Assembly: GCA_963695085.1 (NCBI GenBank)
Contig: CAVOFV010000003.1
Span: forward strand, 186,001-250,000
Origin: SG8-30 sp963695085
Lineage (GTDB): Bacteria > Pseudomonadota > Gammaproteobacteria > Steroidobacterales > Steroidobacteraceae
DNA: 64,000 nt
Direction of reading: 5' to 3'
In this document: positions 54,951 through 63,114 of the stretch, in pieces
How positions within the stretch are numbered: position 1 is the stretch's first letter
Layout: each line of letters starts with the position of its first letter
Program-made: the position numbers and the translations under genes
Notes under the pieces: generated by a model
The model's database searches: none
Seen by the model: only the letters and a program-made list of their open reading frames with translations
Told to the model about the DNA's origin: nothing

Positions 54951-55724
54951 ATGACTGGCACCAACTCCTTATTTGACCTGGGCGGACGCGTCGCCGTCGT
55001 GACCGGCGGCAATGGAGGAATCGGCCGTGCCATTTCACTGGGTCTGGCTCGGGCTGGCGCATCCGTGGCTGTGCTCGCACGCAACGACGAAAAGAATCGC
55101 CTTGTGCTTGCCGAACTGCAAAGCATCGGTAGACACGCGCTAGTCTCCCGGCTCGACGTTACCGATCGAGCCGCACTGGGACCTGCCGTAGAGCAGGTGG
55201 AACGCGTACTTGGCGGTATCGACATACTCGTGAACAACGCCGGGGTCGTTGCGCTGACTGGCGGGGTGCTCAATGAAACCGCCGCTATCTGGGACAACAC
55301 AATTGAGACGCATCTGAACGCTAGCTTTCTTCTGTCGCAGTTGGTCGCGATGTCAATGGTCAAGCGTAAGAGCGGTGGAAAGATAATCAACCTGGGGAGC
55401 ATGTACTCGATCTTCGGATCGGGCCTCGTGCCTTCGTACAGCGCAGCAAAGGGCGCTATCGTGCAACTCACGAAGTCTTTGGCTATTGAGTTGGCCAGTC
55501 ATAACATCCAAGTCAACGCGATCGCGCCAGGCTGGATCGAAACGGATATGACGGACGCCGTGCGCAAATCACCTATGAATGATGCGATCCTTGCGCGGAC
55601 CCCTGCGGGGCGTTGGGGGAGACCGGAAGAAGTCATCGGTGCTGCAATCTTCCTCGCCTCTCACGCTGCCGACTTCATTACCGGAGTGACGCTACCAGTC
55701 GACGGCGGTTATTCCGTTTGCTAA
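54951..55724 (+). CDS. Short-chain dehydrogenase/reductase
   Basis: This is a 257-residue NAD(P)-dependent oxidoreductase. It has the cofactor loop VAVVTGGNGGIGRAISLGLA, the NNAG motif in ILVNNAGVVAL, the catalytic serine in IINLGSMYSIFG, the YxxxK pair in PSYSAAKGAIVQL, and a standard C-terminus ITGVTLPVDGGYSV. The nearest annotated relatives I recall are gluconate 5-dehydrogenase and 2-deoxygluconate 3-dehydrogenase types. The substrate is not certain. ATG 54951 has GGAG upstream. Lower GC than the core genes. Confidence 0.9.
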   Translation: MTGTNSLFDLGGRVAVVTGGNGGIGRAISLGLARAGASVAVLARNDEKNRLVLAELQSIGRHALVSRLDVTDRAALGPAVEQVERVLGGIDILVNNAGVVALTGGVLNETAAIWDNTIETHLNASFLLSQLVAMSMVKRKSGGKIINLGSMYSIFGSGLVPSYSAAKGAIVQLTKSLAIELASHNIQVNAIAPGWIETDMTDAVRKSPMNDAILARTPAGRWGRPEEVIGAAIFLASHAADFITGVTLPVDGGYSVC

Positions 55725-55737
55725 GTCGCTTTGGCTG

Positions 55738-55795
55738 CCCGAAAGCGGACATTGGTGACAGGCGGCTCAGGGTCGAAAGCGGACCAGAAGCGACA
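55738..55795. repeat. Short repeated motif GAAAGCGGAC near the edge of the accessory region
   Basis: The string CGAAAGCGGAC occurs twice (about 55740 and 55779) followed by CAGAAGCGAC, and GAAGCGGAC also ends repeat copy 1 at 51111. A variant, GGAAAGCAGACGTTC, lies near 54835. These look like fragments of the same family of intergenic repeats. Confidence 0.4.
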
Positions 55796-55894
55796 ACGCC
55801 GGCATGAGGCAGGGGTTCTTGGAGTGGTAGCGGGCACGTGGGCTGGATTGCACGCCGCCCTGAGTTCGCCGGTGCTTGATTCCAGCGCCAGCAA

Positions 55895-57400
55895 TCACTT
55901 CACGCCATGCATCAGGCGCTGGATCAGCGGCGCGATCAGGATCAGTGCGGCGCCCGAGCCGACCAGGGCCCAGAAGCCGAACGTGTAGCCCGATAGCGCC
56001 GAGGCGGTGGTCATGCCCGTCTCCCCGCTGACCACGCTGGCGAAGATGCCAGAAAGGTTGTTGCCGATGCCGGTGGAGAGGAACCAACCGCCCATGCCGA
56101 GACCGACCAGTCGTGCCGGGGCCAGCTTGGTCACCATCGACAGGCCGATCGGCGACAGACAAAGTTCACCGAGCACCTGGATGACATAGGCGGCGAACAG
56201 GGTCCAGAACGGGATCTTGCCCTCGTCGCTCACCAGATTCGAGAGCGCAAACATGAGCAGGAGGAAGGCCAGGCCATTGAACAGCAAGCCGAGGCCGAAC
56301 TTGCGCGGGATCGAGGGATTTGCGTTGCGCTTCGCCATCCACACCCAGGCCCAGGCGAAGACCGGCGCGAGCACGATGACTGCCAGCGCCGGTACTGACT
56401 GGAACCAGGCGACTGGGAAGAGGAAACCACCGAGGACCCGGTCGACGATCTGGTCTGCGAGGAACGTGAACGAGTTGCCGGCCTGCTCGTAGAACATCCA
56501 GAACAGAATGTTGAAGGCGAAGATGATCAGCATCGCAATCGTCTTGTCGCGGGCCACGGCGCCCTCGCGGACGCCTTCGATCATCAGCATCGCAGCAAGA
56601 CCGACGAACAACGCGGTCAACACGTACTGCAGCGTCTCGCCACCCAGCGCCAGCAGCGAGAAGACCAGCGGAATGGCGAACAGCGCGCCAATCGCCACGT
56701 AGGCCATCCGTTCGCGGCCCGGCGCTTCGGCCGGCGGCCTGCCGATGCCCTGCAGCTGGCGCCGTCCGAAATGGAACCACGCCAGGCTGATCAACATGCC
56801 GACGCCGGCCGCGCCGAATACGTACTGGTAAGCAGGCGCCGCGTCGGTGCCCAACAGCGAAGTCGCCAGCCAGCCTGTGATGATCGGCGCGATGAACGCG
56901 CCAATGTTGATGCCCATGTAGAAGATGGTGAAACCCGAGTCGCGGCGCTCATCGGCCGTCGAGTAGAGCTTGCCCACCATGGTCGAGATGTTCGGCTTGA
57001 ACAGGCCGTTGCCCACGATGATCGTGGCGAGGCCGAACTTGAACAACAGCGGGTCCGGCAACATGATCATGAACAGGCCGGCGGCCATGAAGATGGCCCC
57101 GACCAGGATCGAGCGTTGGTAGCCGATGACCTTGTCGGCAACGTAGCCACCGAAGATCGCGCCTGCATAGACCAGCGCGAGGTAGGAGCCGTAGGTGAGG
57201 TTGGCATCGGCCTGGCCCGACTGATCGCCGCCGTGGAACTGCGCCACGATGTAGAGCACCAGGGCCCAGCGGATGCCGTAGAACGCGAAGCGCTCCCAGA
57301 ACTCCGACATGAACAGCATCCACAGCGGTCCGGGATGGCCCATGACCTGCCTGAACTCGGGAATCGAGCTCCGGTCCGGAACATTCGCGGATCCGCTCAT
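55895..57400 (-). CDS. Proton-dependent oligopeptide transporter (POT family)
   Basis: This is a 501-residue inner-membrane di/tripeptide-proton symporter with about 14 helices. Diagnostic blocks are MSEFWERFAFYGIRWALVLY (the ExxERF-type motif), TYGSYLALVYAGAIFGGYVA, GNGLFKPNISTMVGKLY, GFTIFYMGINIGAFIAPIIT and the FYEQAGNSF motif. The start ATG 57400 has GGGAG upstream; the frame remains open further upstream but without homology. It marks the return to GC-rich core sequence. Confidence 0.93.
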   Translation of the reverse strand: MSGSANVPDRSSIPEFRQVMGHPGPLWMLFMSEFWERFAFYGIRWALVLYIVAQFHGGDQSGQADANLTYGSYLALVYAGAIFGGYVADKVIGYQRSILVGAIFMAAGLFMIMLPDPLLFKFGLATIIVGNGLFKPNISTMVGKLYSTADERRDSGFTIFYMGINIGAFIAPIITGWLATSLLGTDAAPAYQYVFGAAGVGMLISLAWFHFGRRQLQGIGRPPAEAPGRERMAYVAIGALFAIPLVFSLLALGGETLQYVLTALFVGLAAMLMIEGVREGAVARDKTIAMLIIFAFNILFWMFYEQAGNSFTFLADQIVDRVLGGFLFPVAWFQSVPALAVIVLAPVFAWAWVWMAKRNANPSIPRKFGLGLLFNGLAFLLLMFALSNLVSDEGKIPFWTLFAAYVIQVLGELCLSPIGLSMVTKLAPARLVGLGMGGWFLSTGIGNNLSGIFASVVSGETGMTTASALSGYTFGFWALVGSGAALILIAPLIQRLMHGVK

Positions 57401-57884
57401 GCCGTGTCTCCCGGCGAGGTTGAAGAAGGTCCGCGTTGTGTACCCGCTCGGCGCGACAGTGTCAAAGTCCGTCGCGCGACTGAACTGGTTGTTGCGATCA
57501 ACCAGCTCGCACCCGCCGGAAAGGCCGTTAGCCGCGCAAGACCAGTTGCCAGGACGTACTTTCCCTGCTGTCCGCACGCTGTGCTGGAGCGGCCCTGCCA
57601 ATGAAGACCCCGGCGCAGGGCCGGGGCATGCCCGCTCCGGGTCGATGACAGCCACCACCTGAAGCAGGAATCCCGACACTCGGTCAGGGTCTAGCAGTCG
57701 ATTGAGCGTAATGCCCAGTTCATCTGGTCTGATGCGCCAGGCAATTCCGCAGCTGGCTGGGCTGCGCTCTCGGTCAGGGGTCCAGGGGTGGCCGCATCCG
57801 ATCGTGTCGTACGCGCAGCCTTGCTTGCTCGGGCAACATGCCTAGCGGCGCTGACCGCCTGGTCGCCTGCAGGAACCTCCCGCT
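57401..57884. other. Intergenic region between the POT transporter and ychF
   Basis: These 484 bases hold no convincing gene or RNA. The open frame upstream of the POT start has no ribosome site or recognisable sequence. The POT promoter should lie near 57400-57500 and the ychF transcript ends near 57884. Confidence 0.4.
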
Positions 57885-58976
57885 CTACACGTTGAAACGG
57901 AAGTACAGCACGTCGCCCTCGCGCAGCACGTATTCCTTGCCCTCGAGCCTGAGCTTGCCAACGTCGCGCGCACCCGCCTCGCCCTTGCAGGCGATGTAGT
58001 CGTCGTAGGCGATGGTCTCGGCGCGTATGAAGCCGCGCTCGAAGTCGGTGTGGATGGCGCCGGCCGCCTGCGGCGCCGTGGCGCCGCGCACCACGGTCCA
58101 GGCGCGCACCTCCTTCGGACCCGCCGTGAAGAAGGTCAGCAGCCCGAGCAGCTTGTAGGCGGCCCTGATCACGCGGTTGAGGCCCGGTTCCTCGAGGCCG
58201 AGGTCGGCCAGGAAGGCCGCGCGGTCGGCCTCATCGAGCTGGCCGATCTCTGCCTCGATGGCGGCGCAGACCGGCACGACCTCTGAACCCTCGGCGGTTG
58301 CCAGCGCGCGCACCGCCTCCAGCATGGGGTTGTTCTCGAAGCCTGTCTCGAGCACGTTGGCGACGTACATGACCGGCTTGGCGGTCAGCAGCGGCAACTC
58401 GGCCAGCTTCTGCCGCGCGAAATCGTCCAGTTCCATCGCGCGGATCGGCCGCCCGGCGTCGAGCTGCGCGCGCATCAGCAGTAGGCGGTCGCGCCAGCGG
58501 ATCGCCTCCTTGTCGCCGGCCCGCGTGGCCTTCTCGGCGCGCAATAGCGCCTTGTCCACCGATTCCAGGTCGGCCAGCGCCAGTTCCGTGTTGATGATGC
58601 CGATGTCGGAGGCCGGATCGATGCGACCGGACACGTGCATGACATCGGGATCCTCGAAGCAGCGCACGACGTGCGCGATGGCATCCGTCTCGCGGATGTT
58701 GGCCAGGAACTGGTTGCCCAGTCCCTCCCCCTGCGAAGCGCCGGCGACCAGGCCGGCGATGTCCACGAACTCGACCGTGGTCGCCAGCACCTTCTGCGGT
58801 TTCGCGATGCGCGCGATGGCTTCGAGCCGCGGATCCGGCACGGGCACGACGCCGATGTTCGGGTCGATGGTGCAGAACGGGTAGTTCTCGGCCGCGATCC
58901 GCGCCCGGGTCAGCGCGTTGAACAGGGTCGACTTGCCGACGTTCGGCAGGCCGACGATTCCGCATCGGATGGGCAT
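57885..58976 (-). CDS. ychF: Redox-regulated ATPase/GTPase YchF
   Basis: This is a 363-residue Obg-family P-loop protein that binds ATP and the ribosome. It has IRCGIVGLPNVGKSTLFNAL, the DIAGLVAGASQGEGLGNQFL switch region, VANVLETGFENNPML and the C-terminal TGS domain (GPKEVRAWTVVRGATAPQAA, IHTDFERGFIRAETIAYDD). ATG 58976 is the conserved start. It sits 22 bases after pth, the usual gammaproteobacterial arrangement. Confidence 0.97.
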   Translation of the reverse strand: MPIRCGIVGLPNVGKSTLFNALTRARIAAENYPFCTIDPNIGVVPVPDPRLEAIARIAKPQKVLATTVEFVDIAGLVAGASQGEGLGNQFLANIRETDAIAHVVRCFEDPDVMHVSGRIDPASDIGIINTELALADLESVDKALLRAEKATRAGDKEAIRWRDRLLLMRAQLDAGRPIRAMELDDFARQKLAELPLLTAKPVMYVANVLETGFENNPMLEAVRALATAEGSEVVPVCAAIEAEIGQLDEADRAAFLADLGLEEPGLNRVIRAAYKLLGLLTFFTAGPKEVRAWTVVRGATAPQAAGAIHTDFERGFIRAETIAYDDYIACKGEAGARDVGKLRLEGKEYVLREGDVLYFRFNV

Positions 58977-58998
58977 CGCATTGCCGGCGTGACGGGCC

Positions 58999-59619
58999 TC
59001 AGCCCTTGCCGCCGTCCTCTGGTTCGGTGTCGGCCGCCGCGATTCGCGCATGCAGCCGGTTCATGACTTTCTCGGCACCCTCGTCCAGCAGGCGCGGCAA
59101 CTCATCAGCCGCGCGCGCGACGGCGTCCCGCGTCAACTGCTCGTGCCCGGCGCCGGCACGGCGCAGCACGTAATCAATCACATCGCCGCGGCTGCCCGGA
59201 TGGCCGATGCCGAGCCGCAGCCGCCAGAATCCCTCGCCGACGTGGCTGATGGCGTCGGTCAGGCCGTTGTGGCCGCCCGCACCGCCGCCCAGCTTGAGCC
59301 GCACGGTGCCCGGCGGCAGGTCCAGGTCGTCATGCGCCACCAGCACTTCCCCGGCAGGAATCGACAGGTAGTCGCAGATCGAACGGATCGAAAGCCCGCT
59401 GCGGTTCATGTAGGTCATCGGCTTGAGCAACCACAGGCCATTGCCCTCCACGGTGATGCGGCCCGTGTCGCCGCCGTAGCGACGTTCGGACTTGAGCCAT
59501 CCACCGTGCCGCTGCGCCAGTTCGTCGACGAACCAGAAGCCGGCGTTGTGGCGGGTAGCGACGTATTCGGGCCCCGGATTGCCGAGGCCGACGACCAGGC
59601 GCAATGGGAGTCCGCTCAT
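58999..59619 (-). CDS. pth: Peptidyl-tRNA hydrolase
   Basis: Pth recycles peptidyl-tRNAs dropped from ribosomes. The 206-residue protein shows LVVGLGNPGPEYVATRHNAG (with the catalytic His and tRNA-binding Asn), LKPMTYMNRSGLS, VAHDDLDLPPGTVRLKLGGG and GGHNGLTDAISH. The start at ATG 59619 matches family length; the frame extends to 59667 without homology. It lies between rplY and ychF in the common order. Confidence 0.96.
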   Translation of the reverse strand: MSGLPLRLVVGLGNPGPEYVATRHNAGFWFVDELAQRHGGWLKSERRYGGDTGRITVEGNGLWLLKPMTYMNRSGLSIRSICDYLSIPAGEVLVAHDDLDLPPGTVRLKLGGGAGGHNGLTDAISHVGEGFWRLRLGIGHPGSRGDVIDYVLRRAGAGHEQLTRDAVARAADELPRLLDEGAEKVMNRLHARIAAADTEPEDGGKG

Positions 59620-59700
59620 GAATATCGGGACAAGGGTACGATCGCACCACCGTGCCGGACGGGCCACCCATCAGGACAGCCCATCCGGCGCGGCGCGCGG

Positions 59701-60480
59701 TCAGCCCTTCTTCTTCGCCTCGGGCTTCTTCGCCTCGGGCTTCTTTGCCTCCGGCTTCTTGTCCTCGGCGGCCTTCTTCGAGTCAGCTGGTTTCTTCGAG
59801 TCGGCGGGCTTCTTGTCGTCGCCTGGTTCCGCCGCCTCGCCGGCAACTGCCTCGCCAGCCGGCGCTGCAGCCAGCGCCTCCTCGACCGGCGCCACCTCTT
59901 CCTCGGCGCGCGGCGCGTGGACCGAGACCACCGGCGCATCGTGACCGTGGACCAACTCGGGCAGCTGCACGCCCGCCGGCAGCTTGATCTCGGACAGGTG
60001 GATCAGCTGGTTGAGGCCCAGCTCGATGACGTCCACCTCGATGAATTCCGGCAGGTCCTTGGGCAGGCACAGGACCTCGAGATCGTTGCGCAGGTGGGAG
60101 ATGATCCCGCCCTGGTCCTTGACGCCGATGCAGCTCGCCTCGTTGATGAAGTGCAGCGGCACCTGCAGGCGAATCGGCTCGCCCTCGAACACGCGCTGGA
60201 AATCCACGTGCAGGATCTGGTTCTTGAACGGGTGCCGCTGCAGGTCCTTGAGCACCGCGGCCTGCCGCTCGTCGCCAACCTTGATGGCGAGGATCGTCGA
60301 GTAGCAACGCTCGTCACTGAGCACCTGAACCAGCTTGGTATGGTTCAGCGACAGCGGCCGCGCATCATGCGGACCGCCGTACAGTATCGCCGGGACTTTT
60401 CCGTCACGACGCAGGCGGCGGCTCGCACCCTTCCCCTGGTCGTCACGGAACTCGGCGACGAGTTCGAAAGACGTCTTCAT
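59701..60480 (-). CDS. rplY: 50S ribosomal protein L25, long (CTC/TL5) form
   Basis: L25 binds 5S rRNA in the large ribosomal subunit. The 259-residue protein has the L25 domain (ELVAEFRDDQGKGASRRLRR, VPAILYGGPHDARPL, HVDFQRVFEGEPIRLQVPLH) and the TL5-type second domain (LEVLCLPKDLPEFIEVDV, IHLSEIKLPAGVQLPELVHG). The last 50 or so residues form a low-complexity tail with tandem KKPADS and KKPEA units. Tails of this kind vary in length between species and probably lie outside the fold. Confidence 0.95.
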   Translation of the reverse strand: MKTSFELVAEFRDDQGKGASRRLRRDGKVPAILYGGPHDARPLSLNHTKLVQVLSDERCYSTILAIKVGDERQAAVLKDLQRHPFKNQILHVDFQRVFEGEPIRLQVPLHFINEASCIGVKDQGGIISHLRNDLEVLCLPKDLPEFIEVDVIELGLNQLIHLSEIKLPAGVQLPELVHGHDAPVVSVHAPRAEEEVAPVEEALAAAPAGEAVAGEAAEPGDDKKPADSKKPADSKKAAEDKKPEAKKPEAKKPEAKKKG

Positions 60481-60544
60481 GAAATATCACTCCTGCAGCA
60501 TTGAGGCATCGTCCCGCGACCAAGTTCGATGCCCCGACTTGACG

Positions 60545-60565
60545 GCCGCCGGACCTTCCGGCGGC
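60545..60565. terminator. Hairpin between prs and rplY
   Basis: Nine-base arms (GCCGCCGGA and TCCGGCGGC) pair around CCT, 20 bases past the prs stop and 65 bases before the rplY start. No T-run follows on the minus strand. It may be a weak terminator or a folded leader of rplY. Confidence 0.4.
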
Positions 60566-60585
60566 TCGGTGGGGATCCTGTCCCC

Positions 60586-61539
60586 TCAATCAACTACCAG
60601 CGAACTGACCGATTCCTCGTCCCAGATCCGCCGCATGGTTTCCGCCAGCAGCTCGGCGATCGACAACACACGGATCCGCTTGCAGCGGCGCGCCTCCTCG
60701 CGCAGCGGGATCGTGTCGGTCACGACCAGCTCGTCGAGCGCCGAGGCGTCGATGTTCTCGATCGCCGCGCCTGACAGCACCGGGTGCGTGATGTAGGCCA
60801 CGACCTTCTCCGCACCGTGCTCCTTCAGGGCCTGGGCGCCCAGGCACAGCGTGCCAGCGGTGTCCACAAGATCGTCCATCATGATCGCGACCTTGCCGGC
60901 CACGTCGCCGATGATGTTCATCACCTGCGCCTCGTTCGGCCGCGGCCTCCGCTTGTCGATGATCGCGAGGTCGGCGTCGTCCAGCCGGCGCGCCAGCGCG
61001 CGGGCGCGCGCGACGCCGCCGACGTCCGGCGACACGACCACCTTGTTGCGGTACTTCTGCCGCCACGCGTCGCCGAGCAGCACCGGCGATGCATACACGT
61101 TGTCGACCGGTATGTCGAAAAACCCCTGGATCTGGTCGGCGTGCAGGTCGACGGTCAGCAGCCGGTCCACACCGGCGGTCTTGATCATGTTGGCGACCAG
61201 CTTGGCCGTGATCGGCACACGCATGCCGCGCTGCCGCCGGTCCTGGCGGGCATAACCGAAGTACGGGATGACGGCGGTGATGCGGCTGGCGGACGCCCGC
61301 CGGCAGGCATCGGCCATCACCAGCAACTCCATCAGGTGATCGTTGGCCGGCGGCGAGGTCGGCTGCACCAGGAACACGTCGCGGCCGCGCACGTTGTCCA
61401 TCAACTCGACCTGCACCTCGCCGTCGCTGAAGCGGCCGACGACTGCACGCCCGAGCGGCTGCATCAGGTGCCGCGCAATCTCCTGCGCGAGCCGGGGATT
61501 TGAATTCCCGGTGAACACCGTCATCGTCCGCTGATCCAC
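60586..61539 (-). CDS. prs: Ribose-phosphate pyrophosphokinase
   Basis: Prs makes PRPP from ribose 5-phosphate and ATP. The 317-residue protein has VFTGNSNPRLAQEIARHLMQ, IPYFGYARQDRRQRGMRVPI, LTVDLHADQIQGFFDIPVDN, the GDVAGKVAIMMDDLVDTAGT PRPP loop, and ends WDEESVSSLVVD. The start is GTG 61539 with AAGGGG upstream; ATG 61524 is also possible. It follows tRNA-Gln and ispE in the usual gammaproteobacterial order. Confidence 0.97.
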   Translation of the reverse strand: MDQRTMTVFTGNSNPRLAQEIARHLMQPLGRAVVGRFSDGEVQVELMDNVRGRDVFLVQPTSPPANDHLMELLVMADACRRASASRITAVIPYFGYARQDRRQRGMRVPITAKLVANMIKTAGVDRLLTVDLHADQIQGFFDIPVDNVYASPVLLGDAWRQKYRNKVVVSPDVGGVARARALARRLDDADLAIIDKRRPRPNEAQVMNIIGDVAGKVAIMMDDLVDTAGTLCLGAQALKEHGAEKVVAYITHPVLSGAAIENIDASALDELVVTDTIPLREEARRCKRIRVLSIAELLAETMRRIWDEESVSSLVVD

Positions 61540-61583
61540 GCAATTCCCCTTGTCGCCGGCCCGGGACCGGCGGTTGCGTCAAA

Positions 61584-61658
61584 TGGCTGGGGTGGAAGGA
61601 TTCGAACCTTCGCATGACGGGATCAAAACCCGTTGCCTTACCACTTGGCTACACCCCA
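61584..61658 (-). tRNA. tRNA-Gln (TTG)
   Basis: The reverse strand gives a 75-base tRNA: acceptor TGGGGTG/CACCCCA, D-arm GCCAAGTGGTAAGGC, anticodon loop with TTG, T-arm GGTTCGAATCC, discriminator G and encoded CCA. The U1-A72 type acceptor start is characteristic of bacterial tRNA-Gln. It sits between ispE and prs, its standard place in this group. Confidence 0.96.
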
Positions 61659-61667
61659 TCCGAACCG

Positions 61668-62528
61668 TCAGCCAAGGTCGGCGCCGCACCGCGCCCCCCG
61701 GCGCGCCGCCAGCGGCGAAACGTCGAGCCCGCGCGCCACGTAACCCGACCATTCCGGCGGCAACCCGGCGAGGGCCGCGGCCGCTTCGTCCCGCCCGCCG
61801 AATGTCGCGAACACGCAGGATCCTGTTCCGGTAAGCCGCGCCACGCCGCGCCGGCCCAGCCAGTCAAGCGCCCGGCCTACCTCCGGGTGCCGCGAGACGA
61901 CCACCGGCTCGCAGTCATTCCGCCCTCCCGAGCACAGGTAACTGCGAATTGTGATTCGGGGGGTATTTCGTGTCAATTCAGGAGCCTGAAATACTCCGGC
62001 TGTCGCGACCGCCACTGCGGGCCGTACGATCGCAAACCAGCCGGGCGGCAGTATGACAGGGGTCAACCGGTCGCCGATGCCCTCGGCCCAGGCCGAGCGG
62101 CCGCGCACGAAGACCGGCACATCGGCTCCCAGCTCGGCCCCGAGCGCCGCCAGGCGGTCCTCATCGAGTCCCGCCCCCCACAGGTCGTTCAGCGCCACCA
62201 GGGTCGTCGCGGCATCGGAACTGCCGCCTCCCAGCCCGCCCTGCAGCGGGATGCGCTTGCGCAGGACGATGTCGACACCCTGGCGCATGCCGGTCCGCTC
62301 GCGCAGCAGCCGTGCGGCCCGTACCGCCAGGTCGTCCGCGGCCGGCACTTCCGGCGGCCCCGCCACCCGGCGCACCTGACCGTCGTCGCGCACGGTGAAT
62401 TCGAGCTCGTCCGCCAGGTCCAGCAGCTGGAACACGGTCTGCAACTCGTGGTAGCCGTCCGGTCGCCGGCCGACCACGTGCAGGAACAGGTTCAGCTTCG
62501 CGGGCGCCGGCCAGGCGGCGGCATTCAC
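61668..62528 (-). CDS. ispE: 4-diphosphocytidyl-2-C-methyl-D-erythritol kinase
   Basis: IspE phosphorylates an intermediate of the MEP isoprenoid pathway. The 286-residue GHMP kinase has PAPAKLNLFLHVVGRRPDGYH, the ATP loop PLQGGLGGGSSDAATTLVAL and GVARLTGTGSCVFATF. Between these lies a slightly unusual segment (TRNTPRITIRSYLCSGGRND). The start is GTG 62528, overlapping the lolB stop (GTGA), so the two are translationally coupled. Confidence 0.96.
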   Translation of the reverse strand: MNAAAWPAPAKLNLFLHVVGRRPDGYHELQTVFQLLDLADELEFTVRDDGQVRRVAGPPEVPAADDLAVRAARLLRERTGMRQGVDIVLRKRIPLQGGLGGGSSDAATTLVALNDLWGAGLDEDRLAALGAELGADVPVFVRGRSAWAEGIGDRLTPVILPPGWFAIVRPAVAVATAGVFQAPELTRNTPRITIRSYLCSGGRNDCEPVVVSRHPEVGRALDWLGRRGVARLTGTGSCVFATFGGRDEAAAALAGLPPEWSGYVARGLDVSPLAARRGARCGADLG

Positions 62529-63109
62529 GGCGCGACGTCCCAGCGGCTGACCGCCAGCTTGAGTCGCGCCCCGGCCAGTTCGGCCGTCAGGCGTGCCGGC
62601 AGCAGGTGCCCCGCAACCTGGTGCCAGCGGTCCACGCTGACCCGCCAGCCCGCCTGCTCGAACGAAGGCGGCGCGCCGTTGCCGCCCGCCGTTTCCGTGA
62701 ATGGCAGCCCCGGTGCCGGTGCGCCCAGCACCCAGTGCCGCAGTGAGGTCAGGGGCACGTCGGCCCCCAGCCGGTCTGCCAGCAGCCGTTCCGCCTGTGC
62801 GCCCTCGGTCCGGGCTCCGTCGGCGTCTTCCAGGCTCAACCCCTGCGGTCCAAGCGTCACCCGCATCGCGCCTGCGCCAAATGGCCCGCTGATCCTGAGT
62901 TCGCTGACGCCGCCGGCCTCATGCCAATCCAGGCTGCCGGATGCGCCCTCTGCGCCGGCCGCGACAGCCACGCGCCCCGTCATGCGCCATTCCGACATGG
63001 CCTGCAGCGCGGTCCGTCGCGCCGCCCAGTCCACGCCTTCTGGCGGGCGCGGAACGGCCGCGCAAGCGGTGAGGACCAGGGCGATAGCGAACCAGGCGGC
63101 CAGGCGCAT
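62525..63109 (-). CDS. lolB: Outer-membrane lipoprotein receptor LolB
   Basis: LolB takes lipoproteins from LolA and inserts them into the outer membrane. The 194-residue precursor has a lipoprotein signal (FAIALVLTACAAVPRPP, lipidated Cys 16), then SEWRMTGRVAVAAGAEGASG with SLDWHEAGGVSELRISGPFG and LTSLRHWVLGAPAPGLPF, the typical LolB sequence. ATG 63109 lies five bases after the TPR-protein stop. It overlaps ispE by four bases. Confidence 0.93.
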   Translation of the reverse strand: MRLAAWFAIALVLTACAAVPRPPEGVDWAARRTALQAMSEWRMTGRVAVAAGAEGASGSLDWHEAGGVSELRISGPFGAGAMRVTLGPQGLSLEDADGARTEGAQAERLLADRLGADVPLTSLRHWVLGAPAPGLPFTETAGGNGAPPSFEQAGWRVSVDRWHQVAGHLLPARLTAELAGARLKLAVSRWDVAP

Positions 63110-63114
63110 GCCGG

